Positions 24,188 to 36,301 of a DNA stretch of 64,000 nucleotides are shown in pieces. Source of the stretch: Hydractinia symbiolongicarpus. Taxonomy: Eukaryota; Cnidaria; Hydrozoa; Anthoathecata; Hydractiniidae. Position numbers and translations under genes: made by a program. The notes below the pieces were generated by a model that saw only the letters and a program-made list of their open reading frames with translations, was not told the origin of the DNA and ran no database searches. The first letter of the stretch is position 1; each line of letters opens with the position of its first letter. The DNA lies in the NCBI RefSeq assembly GCF_029227915.1, contig NC_079877.1, forward strand, positions 9,672,001 to 9,736,000. Direction: 5' to 3'.

Positions 24188-27100
24188 CTTGAATTCATTG
24201 ATCGGTGTTTGAAATTCACCATATCACTAACCGCGTCCATCAAAAGAAGATGCTAAAGCAGCGGATCACTTATAGAAATTTTTGTGTAGAAATAACTTTT
24301 ATCACACCTTCACAAAATGGGGTTTTATTCGTTATCAATCGAAAGGTTGTTCGCAAAAACTAGGCGATCAAAATTCGAATTACAAACATTTCATATAGTA
24401 TTTTTTTAAAAAAATTGCGACGAATTTGTTTTATGTAGACGTCTTCACAGGACTGGTATTACATGAGTTCTATCAATCAGCATTAATCCCTGCAGCATGA
24501 AGAAACTGATAAAAATGTGTTTTGTACCAAAAACTAAACAAAATTCACTATTTAATCATCTAACAACTTCTAAGTGTACGCGTTTTTTAAGCTCTAGATT
24601 GATTTATTTTTAGAAGCAACATTCCTCGCCATCCATATTATCATCACAAGAGACATTCTCATAAGAAAAGAGCGCCCAAGAAATATAAACCTGCAGTATA
24701 TCTAACCTAGGTAACATGTTCTGGCAGAGATTACCAATGGAAAATAGGACAAGCTGCTTGCATTGATGAACCGTAAGATTGTGGAAAATAAGCAGACCAC
24801 AAAAGAAGGACATTCATGAAGAATAACGGTCTTGGATTGTACTGCTTGAAATAAAAACTTGTGGTGAACAAACCTCACCCTAACGAATAAAACAATTACT
24901 TGTATATTTGTTGATATCGTCTTATACTGTGCATTTAATATACAACATTGCAACGTATTTTTTTAACAGTATCAGCATTTTCTCTGCTTTTTCATTTTTA
25001 CGGTGGTAAAGAGAATCACGCGGAGTCTCAAGCAAGGCGCCACTTCTGACGCATTAAATTCGTGCTGTGAAGATCATACGTTCAACAGTTCAAAAGTAAC
25101 CAGTAGAAAAGAAAAAATATTCTCTATAGCTATAATATACAATTTCCATGCTAACTTAAGTTTTTCTTTTAAGCCAGAACTCCAGTTCGCATAGACGATT
25201 TTTGACTGTCGGAAGAGTAATATAAAAGTACGTACGCTTTAGCCAAATTCTTATCCTTTCTTCTATATTTCTGCGCACTCAAATCTCTTCCCTTGAGAAT
25301 GTAGCTAGCTATGCACAATTTCAGTGAATCCAAAATGATTTTTTTGTACTAACGTTAGAAGGTCTGTTATATCGTTCTTTGTTCTATTTTAATTATCATA
25401 CCATCCCACCTTCCGTTTCTTTCACAGTTTCTTAGAATATAATGAAGCACTTTTTTGAGAAAGGTATAGCACATCAGCAATTTTTCACCGCAAGAAGAGA
25501 CGAAAATGTAACGTTTGTACAACGGAAAGACTAGAAGGAAGACATCAAACTTATAAAATTTGTCTTCCCTAATCATATCTGTAACAACGTTTGCACCCCT
25601 GACGTAAAAATATAGAAAAAAGGCTCCGGACGTAAAATCGCTTATGCACAAAGATATTTTGTATTTTGAGGGTGAAAATATTTTATAATACGAAGTAAAA
25701 ACATTCGCGGAGATGATGTAGTCGTAGCGCTGTTAAGTTGTAATGATAAGGCTGCAGGTTCAATTTGAATGTAGTGTTGTCTGCCCATCTGGAGCCATCT
25801 ACTAACTGCGAAATGGCTTGTGTGGTTGGCAAGCAAGTTAGAGCAATGCTTTACATATCTCCGGCGGGAAATGCAACACAGGTACAGTGAGAGGAGAAGG
25901 AAGCCAACCGCGAAAATAGAATGCCCAAGGACGTTAAAACTTCCCGTTAATTACTAGCATACTCAACATTTGTTTAAAACGGGGAAAAATCTTTAAATTA
26001 CAATCGGCTTATATTCTGGTGGTCTATCATGACCAGTGTAATGTAAAAGTATATAAAAACATTATCCCACTTACAAGTGCTGATTTCTGCAATAAATTTT
26101 GCGGCGGTGGGTCCTCATTTAGAAAAAAAATGCCAAGGCAAAGTTTGGAAATATTTTGTTGAGTAGCTAGTCAGCTATATACACATGTTTCAGGATTTTA
26201 CCTTTACTAATAATTGTTGTTGTCTGATTGCGTTACAAAAAAACATCCTCCGTAATTAAACAGCTGTCATTTGCTTGAACGTTAGGGTTATAATACGTTA
26301 ACTGTAAAGCTTACCTCCCGCGAAAGAAAATAATAAAATAAAACACCTTTAAAAGTTGTCTAGGAATATTTTTATTTCTTTAAAAAGGCTTTTTTGGTTT
26401 TCGAGATAGCTTTTAAAAGCTTCGCTAATTATGCGAAATTATGACATTATGCACCGGCTCTAAAACATGTAATCGCTGTTATCCAGCATGATTATAGTAA
26501 CAAAATACTAAAATTATTGTAACCTTTTAAAAAACGCCAAATTGAATGACCAAATTCTAACCTTTAAACTGTTAAAAAAGACATCTCATGCAGATTCGTG
26601 ATGTAACCATATTTAGTTAAGCTTTTAAAGCGGCTACAAAACGGTTGTTGGTTTTCGACTTTAGTGACCTACACGAAAGTTGAGCTAATGACGGTAGAGA
26701 AGTTTATGATCACTTAAAACAAAAACAACAACTTAAATCATCATACTATATATTGTGTATCCAAAACACAACTGAAAGTGGTAGAAAATTTCCCTACATA
26801 TATTGGATATCCATAATCTATCCGATATAAGCACTTTTTTCCCTTCAAGTTTTCTCTCAAGTTTTCTGATAAAATAAACTTCAAATTCTTTTAACTAGCT
26901 AGCTAGCTATATCCTTTAAAATGTTGCATAGAAAAATACAAATTTATTGCACATAAAGCCAATTGATTAATTATCTATTTTAGTTGATTAATTACCTATT
27001 TTTAACAAATACTTCGTCTTGTCTCAGTTACCTCGCTTAAACAAACTTTTAGTTTATTGATATTTAATATATTTTACAGAGCGTAGCTTATTTTACCGCC

Positions 27101-27706
27101 AAAAGAATACTAAAAGTAACTTTTTCTTTTGTTAGAAAATAAAAAGGAAGAAGTAGCAAATTCGTCATAAAAAGTAATCATTTAAAAACAGGTTGGACAT
27201 GTATTTGATTCTAAAGTGTGTATAATTTCTTGCACCTTGACCTTTTGAGCGGTCCATTTCTTACACGCCATTCTTCGGAATGTGCGGGAATTGACCTTAT
27301 TAAATCGTTTCGTATCCCCTTTAAGTCCAGGGGCGTAGCCAGCGTTAGTCAGGCTCTGCGATCGACTGACCTACTTTTTTCATTTCAAAACGTCGTTTTT
27401 TTCACCGCCACCGCCAACACATGGATGGGCGCACCAATTGTGCATTGACACAAATCTTTTCCCGGGCGGCGCACACAAGCTTCGTGCTTCGCACGTTGTT
27501 TTCACAGGATTTAACAGTATCCACTTTGTTTTGTAGGCTGAGGTGTTGAATCTCTACTTTGTTTCGCAGATAGTCTTTTTCGCGGGATTACCTACGAAAA
27601 TTATGCCTATGTACGGTCTTGTGTCTTCCATTTATGGTAATTTTGGACGCATCCTATTGGCTAGTAAATTTCGCAGAGAGGTTAAAAATAAAGTCAAAAA
27701 TAAAAA
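24188..27706. other. Gene-free stretch
   Basis: AT-rich intergenic sequence before the gypsy element. A GC-richer patch at about 27,320-27,480 contains CCAGGGGCGTAGCCAG, a phrase typical of the ends of short interspersed elements and similar to those near 34,270-34,374 and 46,258. No exon or RNA gene is supported. Confidence 0.4.
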
Positions 27707-27711
27707 CAAGG

Positions 27712-27878
27712 TGTAGTAGTTATCTATCATCAGATAAAAAGTATTCTTCTGATAAAAGAAGCTAATCACATATAAACATAAAGTCTGATATCAGATGCTG
27801 TGACACCATCTTGGATCGTGTTTAGAAAGCGAGCCGAAACTCACGGCATCCGATATATACCTAGTAAAATATATTACA
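27712..27878 (-). repeat. 3' LTR of the gypsy element
   Basis: 167 bp, matching the right LTR throughout as far as can be read; preceded on the minus strand by a polypurine tract and bordered by the CAAGG duplication. Confidence 0.95.
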
Positions 27879-28102
27879 ATCCCTCTTTTTCTCGAAGTTA
27901 TTGTTGTTGATTTCTTGATTGTTTGTTTTATAACATGTTCACATATTTGCTTTTCAACTCAGTTCCTCTGCACGTACATAAAACGTTTTTGTTCTTCAGC
28001 TATACACATCGGTCTTTTACTATATACATCGTATCGTTCGTCTGCTATATATATACATCGTTTATCATTATCGTTCTTGTTATCATTATCTTGTTATCGT
28101 TC

Positions 28103-31100
28103 TTATTTTTTCTCTAAGTCTTCTTCTTGCGCTTCGGATTGATGATGACGTAACGCTCTGTAGTTTTTCTTTGTCGTTTCGGGTAGGTTTTTTGCACCGT
28201 TCTTGTGGTTTTTCTTTTCGTATAGATCTTCTTCTTTGTTATGGCCATCATTCGGTTTAGATTGTTGGTTCTCATCAAAATTCGCATTGCTTGAGCAGGT
28301 ACAAGGGTCTGCCCTGTTTCGCGCGTTAGAAACACTCGATTGCTTACCCTTCGCAGATCTATACAGTTTCGCGTGTCCGTTTGCTCGTAGAAACGTTTTT
28401 CCTTCCTTGTTTCGAACCATGATGCTTCGTTTGTATACTTTAATGATGGTGAAGACTTCCTTTAACCAGGGCGGTGAAAGTTTGTTTTTGTTGTCGGTAA
28501 GATTTTTCAACAATACCTTTTGTCCGACTTCAAAAGTGACAGTTTTTGCCTTGCGGTTCTGGTCGGTGTTTTCCTTGGATTTCTGTTTGTGCTTTTCATC
28601 ATTCTTGTTTACTTCTATATCCAATTCACTGTTGCTTTTCACAAGTTGACTAACGTCAGGAAGATCATTCGTTAGCGGTCTACCGAACATCAGTGTTGCA
28701 GGTGGAACTTTAGTTACGGTATGAGGTGTGGTTCGGTAACTCAAAAGGAATGTGTCAAGAGTTTTACGCCAATCCTTTCCAGTGATGACAGCAGTTTGAT
28801 TGTGTCGCTTCAATGTGCGGTTAAATCTCTCAACCTCACCATTAGCTTGTGGCCAGTATGGAGTTGTACGCCGGTGTTTTATACCATGTTGTTGAAGGTA
28901 TCGGCTGAATTTGAAGGACGTGAATTGTGAACCGTTGTCAGTTACAATTGTTTTTGGATAACCAAAAATACTAAAGGTTCGCTTCATAACATTTATTATG
29001 TTTTGCACACCAGTGTTCTTGATAGAAGAAACTATTGGGTATCTGGATCTGTAATCAATCAAAACTAACAGGTTGTCACCAGAGGGATAAGGGCCTTGAA
29101 TGTCCATTGCAATAGTGTTCCAAGGTTGTTTGGGAATTTCTGTTGGTTGTGACGGTTCATGCCTGGTGGTGGAGGGTGCAGTTACTTGGCAGGCATGACA
29201 GGTAAGTGTTAGATCTTCGATTTGTTTGTTCATCAGCGGCCACCAAACTTTTTCACGTAATAGTAGTTTAGTTTTGGTTGTTCCTTGATGCGTAGCATGT
29301 GCTATCTGCAACATTTTCTGTTGTAGAGTGCTTGGGATGACAATTCGTTGTCCTTTGAGTAAAATGTTATTCACAAAGGATAACTCATGCTTTGCATGTC
29401 TGTATGGATTCAAAGCAGAATCTTTTGGCCAGGCCTTCGAGTTAATGGCTTTGGTGACTTTTTGAAGAATGATGTCTTTTGCAGTTTCATCTTGTATCTC
29501 TTCGATATTGCAGCTTTTAGGTACTGCTTCTGCTGCTGTAAAGTTGATAAAGGATTCAATTGAGTCGTCAGTTTCTCCTTCACTGTCTGTACAAACAGGG
29601 TCTCTTGATAGTATGTCAGCAGCATTTTTGGCACCAGAAATGTATTTTAATTTGTAGTTATACCCTTGTATGCGAAGAAGCCATCTCTGGATCCTCGGTG
29701 GTGGAGATGTGGAAGTTGGTGACATTACGTGCAAAAGACTCTTGTGATCAGTGGTGATATCGAAGTCACGGTCATATATGAAAAAGTGAAAGTGTGTGCA
29801 GCCAAAGGCAACTGCAAGAGCTTCTCGTTCTGTTTGTGAGTATCTCTGTTCAACAGGTGTTAATGCTCTACTTCCATATGCTACCGGCTTGAAGTTTCCA
29901 TCTTTCTGTTTCTGTGTAAGTATGGCACCAAGACCATACGGACTTGCATCAACAATTATGTCTGTTTCCGCCTCAGGATTGTAAAATGCCATAGTTTCAG
30001 AAGTGCAAAGTTTTTCTTTGAGTAAATCAAATGATTTCTGTTCAAGATCTGTCCATATGAATGGTGTATTTTTCTTGGTGAGTTTCCTCAGTGGAGCTGA
30101 TAATGTACTGTAGTCTTTGATGAACTGACTGCAATAATTTACTAGACCAAGAAAGGATCTGACTTCTGTCGATGTTGTTGGTGTTTTGAATTTGTTGACT
30201 GCAGTGACTTTGGAAGGGTCTGGAGATATGCCATCTGTTGTGAGAGTATATCCACTAAATAAAATTTTATTCTTGCTAAACTCACATTTTTCTGGGTTGA
30301 CACGCAGGCCATTCTCAGAAAGATTACGAAGAACCTTATCGAGATTGCGGTCATGCTCAGCTTGTGTTTTTCCCCAGATAAAAATATCATCAGAGATGTT
30401 CTTTGCCCCTTCACAATCAGCAATTACCATTTCAATATTTTTCTGAAAATGTTCAAAGGCACTTGAAATACCATATATGAGACGCTTGTATCTGAAAATT
30501 CCTTTATGGGTAATGAAGGCAGTAATGTTTCTGCTTTCTTCGGCTAACTCAATTTGATGGTAGCCTTCTCGCAGGTCAATTTTTGAGAAGACAGTGGCTC
30601 CATTTAATAATGGTAGGATTTCTTCCAGTTTTGGAATAGGATGCTTCTCTCTGATAATGGCAGTGTTTGCTCTGCGCATGTCCACACACAATCTAATTTT
30701 GCCATTTTTCTTAGGTACTGCGACAATTGGTGAAACCCACGAAGTTGGTCCATTAACTGGCTCAATGATATCTAATTTCAGCAGTCTATCGAGCTCTGCT
30801 TCAACTTTCTTTCTGGTGTGAAACGGCAGTCTCCTAGTTGGTTGCTGGATGGGGGTGACATCTGGATCAATATGGAGTTTCTGTTTGAAGTTGTTAAGTT
30901 TTCCCATTCCTTTGAATACCTTGTTGTTTTTGTTGAGGACTTGTTCTGTTGATACTGGTATGCCTTTTGACAGACTTCTGCTACCTAACTGGAATGTTCT
31001 ATGGTTGATGGGTGTTGTAGCTGGTCCAATTCGTAATAGATCTAGCTGCTCAGCTGTTTTGTGACCAAGTAAATTGCCTCCTTGACCAGGTATTACGTAG

Positions 31101-32251
31101 AATTTTGCTAGTATTTTATGGTGATTTGCTGCAACTGTAGCTTTGAAGGTACCAGTGATTGGGAGCTTCTTAGTAGCATTGTATGGGTAGATTCGGGCAT
31201 TGGATTTCTGAAGCTGGATGTTGCTGAATAAGCGTTTATAGGTTCGAAAATCGATGATATTTGTTGTGCTTCCAGAATCAATGATAGCAGTCATTTCGCT
31301 ATTGTTTACTAGAACGGGGAAGTTATTTGACTTCGTAGTGTTCATCTTGTATAGGTAGATATCCTCATCTTCGTCATCAGAGTTTTCATGGTTGGTTTGA
31401 TGAACTTGCTGTTTATTTTTGGTGCGGCACATTTTTGCAAAATGTCCTTTAATACCACATTTGTTACATGTTTTATCTCTTGATCTCCGACATTCATGAC
31501 TTTTGTGGTTCTTCATACCACAGCGACCACATTCTGGTTTGTTGAATGATTTGGTTGGGTTGTTCCGATGTGGTGGTGCATTGTGTTTCCTATGGCTACG
31601 ATGAGGTGGTCTACGCCCATGTAGTTTGTTGATTTGTTCAGAGCTTTCTTCTTCAGTGTCATGTTGTGTTTGTTTACCATTAGCTATTTCTTTGTTTTGG
31701 TGTTCTGCAGATTCAAAAAGTCGTCCAAGGTCCTGTGTTTTCTGGAGATTCAAATCAGTTTCCATAAGTAAACGTTTGCGGAATTTAATATTCGATGTTT
31801 TTGCTATGACCATGTCTCGGATTTCATTGTCAGTTTCTGATCCATATTCACAATATAAGGAAAGTTGTCGTAGACGGGTAATGAATTGATCCGTACTTTC
31901 CCCTACTTGTTGTGAGGCTTGGTGAAATTTATGCCTTTCGAAAGGTATGTTCTTTTTGACTGAAAAATGTTCATCAAATTTATGGAGGGCTTCTTCAAAT
32001 GTTGTTCCAGGATCAGAGAAAGTTTCAAATATTTCCTGGCATTTAGGTCCAATCATGTGGAGTAAAATTGCCCTCTTTCTTTCATCATCCCTAACTCCAC
32101 TTGCTAGTATGTAGTATTTAAGACTGGTCTGCCATTTCGTCCATCGTTGACCAACTGAAGTCGGTTCTCCATTTGGGTCAAAGGGTGGTATGGCTGGAAG
32201 TTGCAAAACGGACATGCTAGCTGCACAGAAATGCTCAGAGCGCGCGCACAA
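28103..32251 (-). CDS. Gypsy Gag-Pol polyprotein
   Basis: Single frame of 1382 codons; a start at the second Met (MSVLQLPAIPPF) is as likely as the first. Order of domains: Gag capsid-like region (about 20-190); two CCHC zinc knuckles (CGRCGMKNHKSHEC and CNKCGIKGHFAKMC, about 241-275); retropepsin with the DSG triad (IIDSGSTTNIID, about 325); reverse transcriptase (KIRLCVDMRRAN; active site NISDDIFIWG in place of the commoner Y-x-DD); RNase H (IIVDASPYGLGAIL; ITTDHKSL); integrase with HATH and CHAC zinc-binding pairs and a catalytic triad in MDIQGP, VTDNGSQF and NGEVERFN. No chromodomain and no envelope gene are visible. RT and integrase order (RNase H before integrase) identifies Ty3/gypsy. 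The gag-pol fusion without frameshift is found in several animal lineages. It likely makes all proteins needed for its own copying. Confidence 0.95.
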   Translation of the reverse strand: MCARSEHFCAASMSVLQLPAIPPFDPNGEPTSVGQRWTKWQTSLKYYILASGVRDDERKRAILLHMIGPKCQEIFETFSDPGTTFEEALHKFDEHFSVKKNIPFERHKFHQASQQVGESTDQFITRLRQLSLYCEYGSETDNEIRDMVIAKTSNIKFRKRLLMETDLNLQKTQDLGRLFESAEHQNKEIANGKQTQHDTEEESSEQINKLHGRRPPHRSHRKHNAPPHRNNPTKSFNKPECGRCGMKNHKSHECRRSRDKTCNKCGIKGHFAKMCRTKNKQQVHQTNHENSDDEDEDIYLYKMNTTKSNNFPVLVNNSEMTAIIDSGSTTNIIDFRTYKRLFSNIQLQKSNARIYPYNATKKLPITGTFKATVAANHHKILAKFYVIPGQGGNLLGHKTAEQLDLLRIGPATTPINHRTFQLGSRSLSKGIPVSTEQVLNKNNKVFKGMGKLNNFKQKLHIDPDVTPIQQPTRRLPFHTRKKVEAELDRLLKLDIIEPVNGPTSWVSPIVAVPKKNGKIRLCVDMRRANTAIIREKHPIPKLEEILPLLNGATVFSKIDLREGYHQIELAEESRNITAFITHKGIFRYKRLIYGISSAFEHFQKNIEMVIADCEGAKNISDDIFIWGKTQAEHDRNLDKVLRNLSENGLRVNPEKCEFSKNKILFSGYTLTTDGISPDPSKVTAVNKFKTPTTSTEVRSFLGLVNYCSQFIKDYSTLSAPLRKLTKKNTPFIWTDLEQKSFDLLKEKLCTSETMAFYNPEAETDIIVDASPYGLGAILTQKQKDGNFKPVAYGSRALTPVEQRYSQTEREALAVAFGCTHFHFFIYDRDFDITTDHKSLLHVMSPTSTSPPPRIQRWLLRIQGYNYKLKYISGAKNAADILSRDPVCTDSEGETDDSIESFINFTAAEAVPKSCNIEEIQDETAKDIILQKVTKAINSKAWPKDSALNPYRHAKHELSFVNNILLKGQRIVIPSTLQQKMLQIAHATHQGTTKTKLLLREKVWWPLMNKQIEDLTLTCHACQVTAPSTTRHEPSQPTEIPKQPWNTIAMDIQGPYPSGDNLLVLIDYRSRYPIVSSIKNTGVQNIINVMKRTFSIFGYPKTIVTDNGSQFTSFKFSRYLQQHGIKHRRTTPYWPQANGEVERFNRTLKRHNQTAVITGKDWRKTLDTFLLSYRTTPHTVTKVPPATLMFGRPLTNDLPDVSQLVKSNSELDIEVNKNDEKHKQKSKENTDQNRKAKTVTFEVGQKVLLKNLTDNKNKLSPPWLKEVFTIIKVYKRSIMVRNKEGKTFLRANGHAKLYRSAKGKQSSVSNARNRADPCTCSSNANFDENQQSKPNDGHNKEEDLYEKKNHKNGAKNLPETTKKNYRALRHHQSEAQEEDLEKK

Positions 32252-32428
32252 GTATAACTATCGCTTGAAATTACAAAGGACAGCCTAGCAAAGTTTCCTT
32301 TCGCACAGTAAGAGTCAACAAAATTTGTTGTTTTGATTCGAAAATTCACACGTCTTGTTTCACGCGAGATTGCTTTGTAATTATGAAATATACCTCTCCA
32401 TGAGTTCTTGGAATCCTCGTCGCCAATT

Positions 32429-32595
32429 TGTAGTAGTTATCTATCATCAGATAAAAAGTATTCTTCTGATAAAAGAAGCTAATCACATATAAACATAAAG
32501 TCTGATATCAGATGCTGTGACACCATCTTGGATCGTGTTTAGAAAGCGAGCCGAAACTCACGGCATCCGATATATACCTAGTAAAATATATTACA
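32429..32595 (-). repeat. 5' LTR of the gypsy element
   Basis: 167 bp, TG...CA ends, followed by the CAAGG duplication on the outer side and by the putative primer-binding site on the inner side (about 32,410-32,427). Confidence 0.95.
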
Positions 32596-32600
32596 CAAGG

Positions 32601-34170
32601 CTAGCGAAGTTGTGAAGGTGAAGAAAGTATGATGTTGCTGTCAAACGTGTATCCGTATTTCGCTTTAACTTGTATAGAGCTTCATGAAAATTCTCTATAC
32701 TCAAACCATCCAATTTTTGTATCTGTATGTAAATCTTCAGATTTGTTTTCCTGTGTAGAAATCACTTTCAAGTTTTCAGTTAGCTAGCTATTCATCCTCT
32801 TCTGTAACTGTGTGTAGACAGCAGATTTTGTAGCTATACAGAATAAAGCTATTCTTATAAGCCCTTATAACAGTTTATTTAAGGGAAATATTTTAACTTT
32901 TTATCCTGATTGTGGTCAGCTATGATTCAAGACGGCTTTAAATAAGAAGAATTTTCTTCATATGCCTTCAAATAAAATTTACAACCAGTATCTATTTTAT
33001 TTTGCGATAATGACAAAATCCCTTCAGTTTCTTTAAGTTTGAGTAAAGTTATGTTAAAGTGTTCTGCTCAATATTTTAAGCTAGGTTGTCATACGTTGTG
33101 ATAACAAAGCAAAAGAAAAGAAAAAGGAAACGTGTGTATCATCTCGAAGTTGTTCCTTTTGCATTAGCCCAAACGTTAGTTAATCAATGTGGTAGCTACT
33201 TCTAGCACTAATGACGAGACTTCTTCCATTTGTAAAAATCAAACCTTTAACTTAAAATATTTTTCGTCAAAGAGAACCTATTAAACCTAAACACGTTTTA
33301 TCTGCAGAACATTGGTAGATTCTTTCCCTTCATGTTTTATTAACGGTATTGGAAAATATAATGTAGGCACTCACTACGACAAGCTCCACACCTCAGTGAT
33401 CACGATTATTCTTCCCATTGTAACTTGCGAGAGGACGTCTAAAGGCTTATTCATTGTAGTGAAGGCTCTCAGGTTTGTCTTTTTCAAAGGTCATTTTAAA
33501 AACCTTATGAACTTTCTCTTAATATATATACAGAATTGATAAGGTCAATGTTATGACGATGCTGGCAATGTATCTGTTAAAATTAATAGTTGTCATGCTA
33601 ACATTTTAAAGCAAAACAGATTAGCTTTATACATATCCTTGTTCTTTTCATTGCTTAAATTTAGTTGTCTTTTTAATCATGCTTTGTACATTATTTCTGA
33701 AACATGATGAATCGAATCAAACGTAACATATTTTTACAAATTTTCCAAAAGTAGTTTAAAATTTTTATGCAAGAATGTTCCTTACTTAACTAATAATCCC
33801 AACTATGCCCATAATTTTAATGTTTGTAACACGATGAGTGGATTGTATTATTAACACGAGCGTTTTCAATGATTTGTATGAAGGAATTTTGTCCATGGTT
33901 CCATTTCATTATATTATTAAATATTTTATTATATTTATGAAGAAAGAAGATTTTGATTTGGTTATTTTTTAATGACCTCCAATCTGCAGAAAACATTATT
34001 TTGGTGCTAAATATGAAGAAAGAAGAATGAACATTCTAATTATTGCTTTAATAACTTTCAGTCTATAAAAAAACATGATGGTGTTGTGTTGTCTTATTGC
34101 TGGTTTGATTACAACCTTGATGATAAAGATTTTAATGTATTTTATGTTGTCATTTATTCTCCTTTTTCGA
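32601..34170. other. Gene-free stretch
   Basis: AT-rich sequence without a recognisable exon, RNA gene or repeat array. Confidence 0.4.
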
Positions 34171-34189
34171 TCAATTGTTCAGAATACTT

Positions 34190-34374
34190 AACGTGTATCG
34201 CGTATGTCAGAGAGTCGGCTTTATGGCGTTTCAGTGCTTGAAGGGCGTAAAAAGGCGTTGGCTTCCAGGGCTACGCCCTGGACACGTTGGGGGGCTCACA
34301 ACACCCCCCAAACCCCAGTTGTTTATTGGTTCGACTAAGGACTTAATTTTTTTCTGGCTATGCCCCTGAAGTCC
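34190..34374 (-). repeat. Short GC-rich interspersed element
   Basis: An island of GC-rich sequence in AT-rich surroundings. On the minus strand it begins CAGGGGCATAGCCAG, contains GGGGTTTGGGGGGTG and a short palindrome CCAGGGCGTAGCCCTGG (near 34,265). The build resembles the element at 46,258, so both probably belong to a class of short non-autonomous elements. Exact ends and class are not resolved. Confidence 0.5.
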
Positions 34375-34414
34375 ATTATCTTATAAACCAATCGAATTTT
34401 ATCAAAATAATTGT

Positions 34415-34700
34415 GGTGCCGTAGCTTAGTGGTTATAACTCTAGCACTTTGTGCGAGAGGCGGGTCCTGATTTCCGGTGGATGTTAGCCCCGAGTTAACC
34501 CCAGTCATGTGAGGGAAATGGGGAATGACACAATGAGGAAGTTTCCCGACAGAGCAAAGACTCTAATTGGGTCTTCGTACCTCAAAATAAGCATTAAATA
34601 CTCTAGGAATCCCCGTCTAAAGGCAAGATAATAGACAGGGTACATCCGGGGTATTTGTGAGGCTAGCCATGTAAAATATGCACATCTATCTATCTATCTA
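34415..34700 (+). mobile_element. tRNA-derived SINE
   Basis: The head matches a tRNA-like pol III promoter: an A box in GTAGCTTAGTGGTTATAAC and a decayed B box GGGTCCTGATTTCC about 45 bp downstream. A non-tRNA body of about 200 bp follows, ending in a CTAT tetranucleotide tail (about 34,685-34,700). Head, body and simple-repeat tail are the standard SINE plan. The B box departs from GGTTCGANNCC, so the copy may be inactive. No target duplication could be fixed. Confidence 0.75.
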
Positions 34701-36301
34701 ACATAACGAATTTCTAAGCTCTTTTGTGTTGTGGTGTAATTATACAGAAAATAGAGTTTCCTCATTGTTGTATGTGTGATCAAACAAACTGTTTGTATAA
34801 AAGCAACAAAAAGATGGTTTCATCGAAGAAAGGGAGAGGGGCCTTGGAGTTTGAGAATTAATAATTTTTTATCCCATAATTACTTCACAGCGCCATTTGA
34901 TTGCAATTACTTCTTTTTTAGTGCTTTAACTTGAAGTAAAAAATCTTGTTTACGTTAGAAAATGTTCAGACATTGGGAATGGAGTCAATTCAACGCATCA
35001 CTGATTTCGTCTATAAACTTTAAATTGCGAGTAATTTTAAACAGGAAATGCATTTCGAGGAAATAATAATTTTTTATTTACGTATAATTTTAAACATAAA
35101 TTTTCATTATACCCAACCAATAGCGACCACTCAAATAGCTAGATGGATCAGTGCTCTGGACATATATACATGTAGCGTATACCAAAACTTTAGATTTTAT
35201 GCACTCCAAAATGGAAAACATGCATTGGTATTATTTGAAAAGTTTTTTTATTTCTTAATTTTTATTTTTGGGTTTAAAATGTTCTTAGGTAGTTTTCTTT
35301 CCAAATTTTTCTGAAGATAAGGCGGACAATTTCGATATATTGTTACATTTATGGTATTACATAAATAATTAAATTGGAAACTTAAATCTAAAAGCAACAA
35401 TAAGTTGCAAAACTTGAAACAAGCCAACTACTAGAGCAAGAAGCATCTAAGAACGAGAAAATTAAAGCGTGAAATGATCCCGGTCTTCCTGCTTTTGTCA
35501 AATAGAGAATAAGGTATTCGACAGAAAAATTTTTTGCAAGTTTCATTATGTTTTCAAAGCTTTTAACGATCGCAGATAAAGGAATACATCTATTCACTCT
35601 AAAATCTATTGGAAACAATAAATTCAGTCGAAAATGGAAGCAAGATGTGAAATAGGAGCGAAAACATTTAACAATTTAAATGTTGTCAAAAACCGAAAAA
35701 ATAACCCTGGTTTTTTGTATAAAAAAATAACTAATTTTTCATTCTCTTTTCCTCAAAGTTTGAATATTTAAGCGTTATAACTCTTAAGTCAACTTGATGT
35801 TTTAACAAAAAATGTGCATAAAAATTGATTTCATCTCTGCGTTTAAATAATGGTTACATCTTAAAAAAAGTTTAATTGTGAAGATGATTTGGACACACCT
35901 TTTTGATATAAAATACCTACGTTGTCAAACGTGTCTGATTTTAACAACCTACTGTCGAAGAAGTCTGGGGTATAAGTTGTAAAAGAAGCAGAACTATTCT
36001 GTATTAATGTACATCAAAAGTTTTACACCAGACAGATTCCTTGAACATATAAATCATTCCCTGCTGTTGAAAGTTTTTCAAGTGTGTATACTTCGTTGTC
36101 AACAGCTGTGTTTCTACCATGCTCCAGTGCTTTAGCAGTGAAAGCAAAAAAAGCTTTGGTGAGATATGCTCAAGGAAAATGAGGTGGTCTTGTAAACAAA
36201 TCAATGATCTTCAACTTTTCTGAGTAACACTAGAAATTCATTTATTTCAAAAAATACATTCAACATTACACGTTGTTAAAATAGTTTAAAACAACAAAAA
36301 G
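34701..36301. other. Gene-free stretch upstream of the acidic CWSG gene
   Basis: AT-rich sequence, no exon or RNA gene recognised. The promoter of the gene starting at 36302 should lie at its right end; I could not single out an element. Confidence 0.4.

Larger units (their letters stand above)
27707..32600 (-). mobile_element. Young, apparently complete Ty3/gypsy LTR retrotransposon
   Basis: Two 167-bp LTRs (27712-27878 and 32429-32595) begin TG and end CA and show no difference by eye. CAAGG flanks both sides as a 5-bp target duplication (27707-27711, 32596-32600). The element lies on the minus strand, so the right LTR is the 5' LTR. Next to it, on the minus strand, TGGCGACGAGGATTCC is placed where a tRNA primer-binding site is expected. 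A polypurine run (GAAAAAGAGGGA) precedes the 3' LTR. One uninterrupted gag-pol frame lies between. Identical LTRs and an open frame point to a recent insertion. Confidence 0.95.

Noticed and set aside
28203-28649. Open + strand frames across the gypsy region
   Set aside because: They are antisense to the gag-pol frame, show no domains and have no splice context.
34415-34490. SINE head considered as a functional tRNA gene
   Set aside because: B box and acceptor stem are not intact and the sequence continues into a SINE body and tail.
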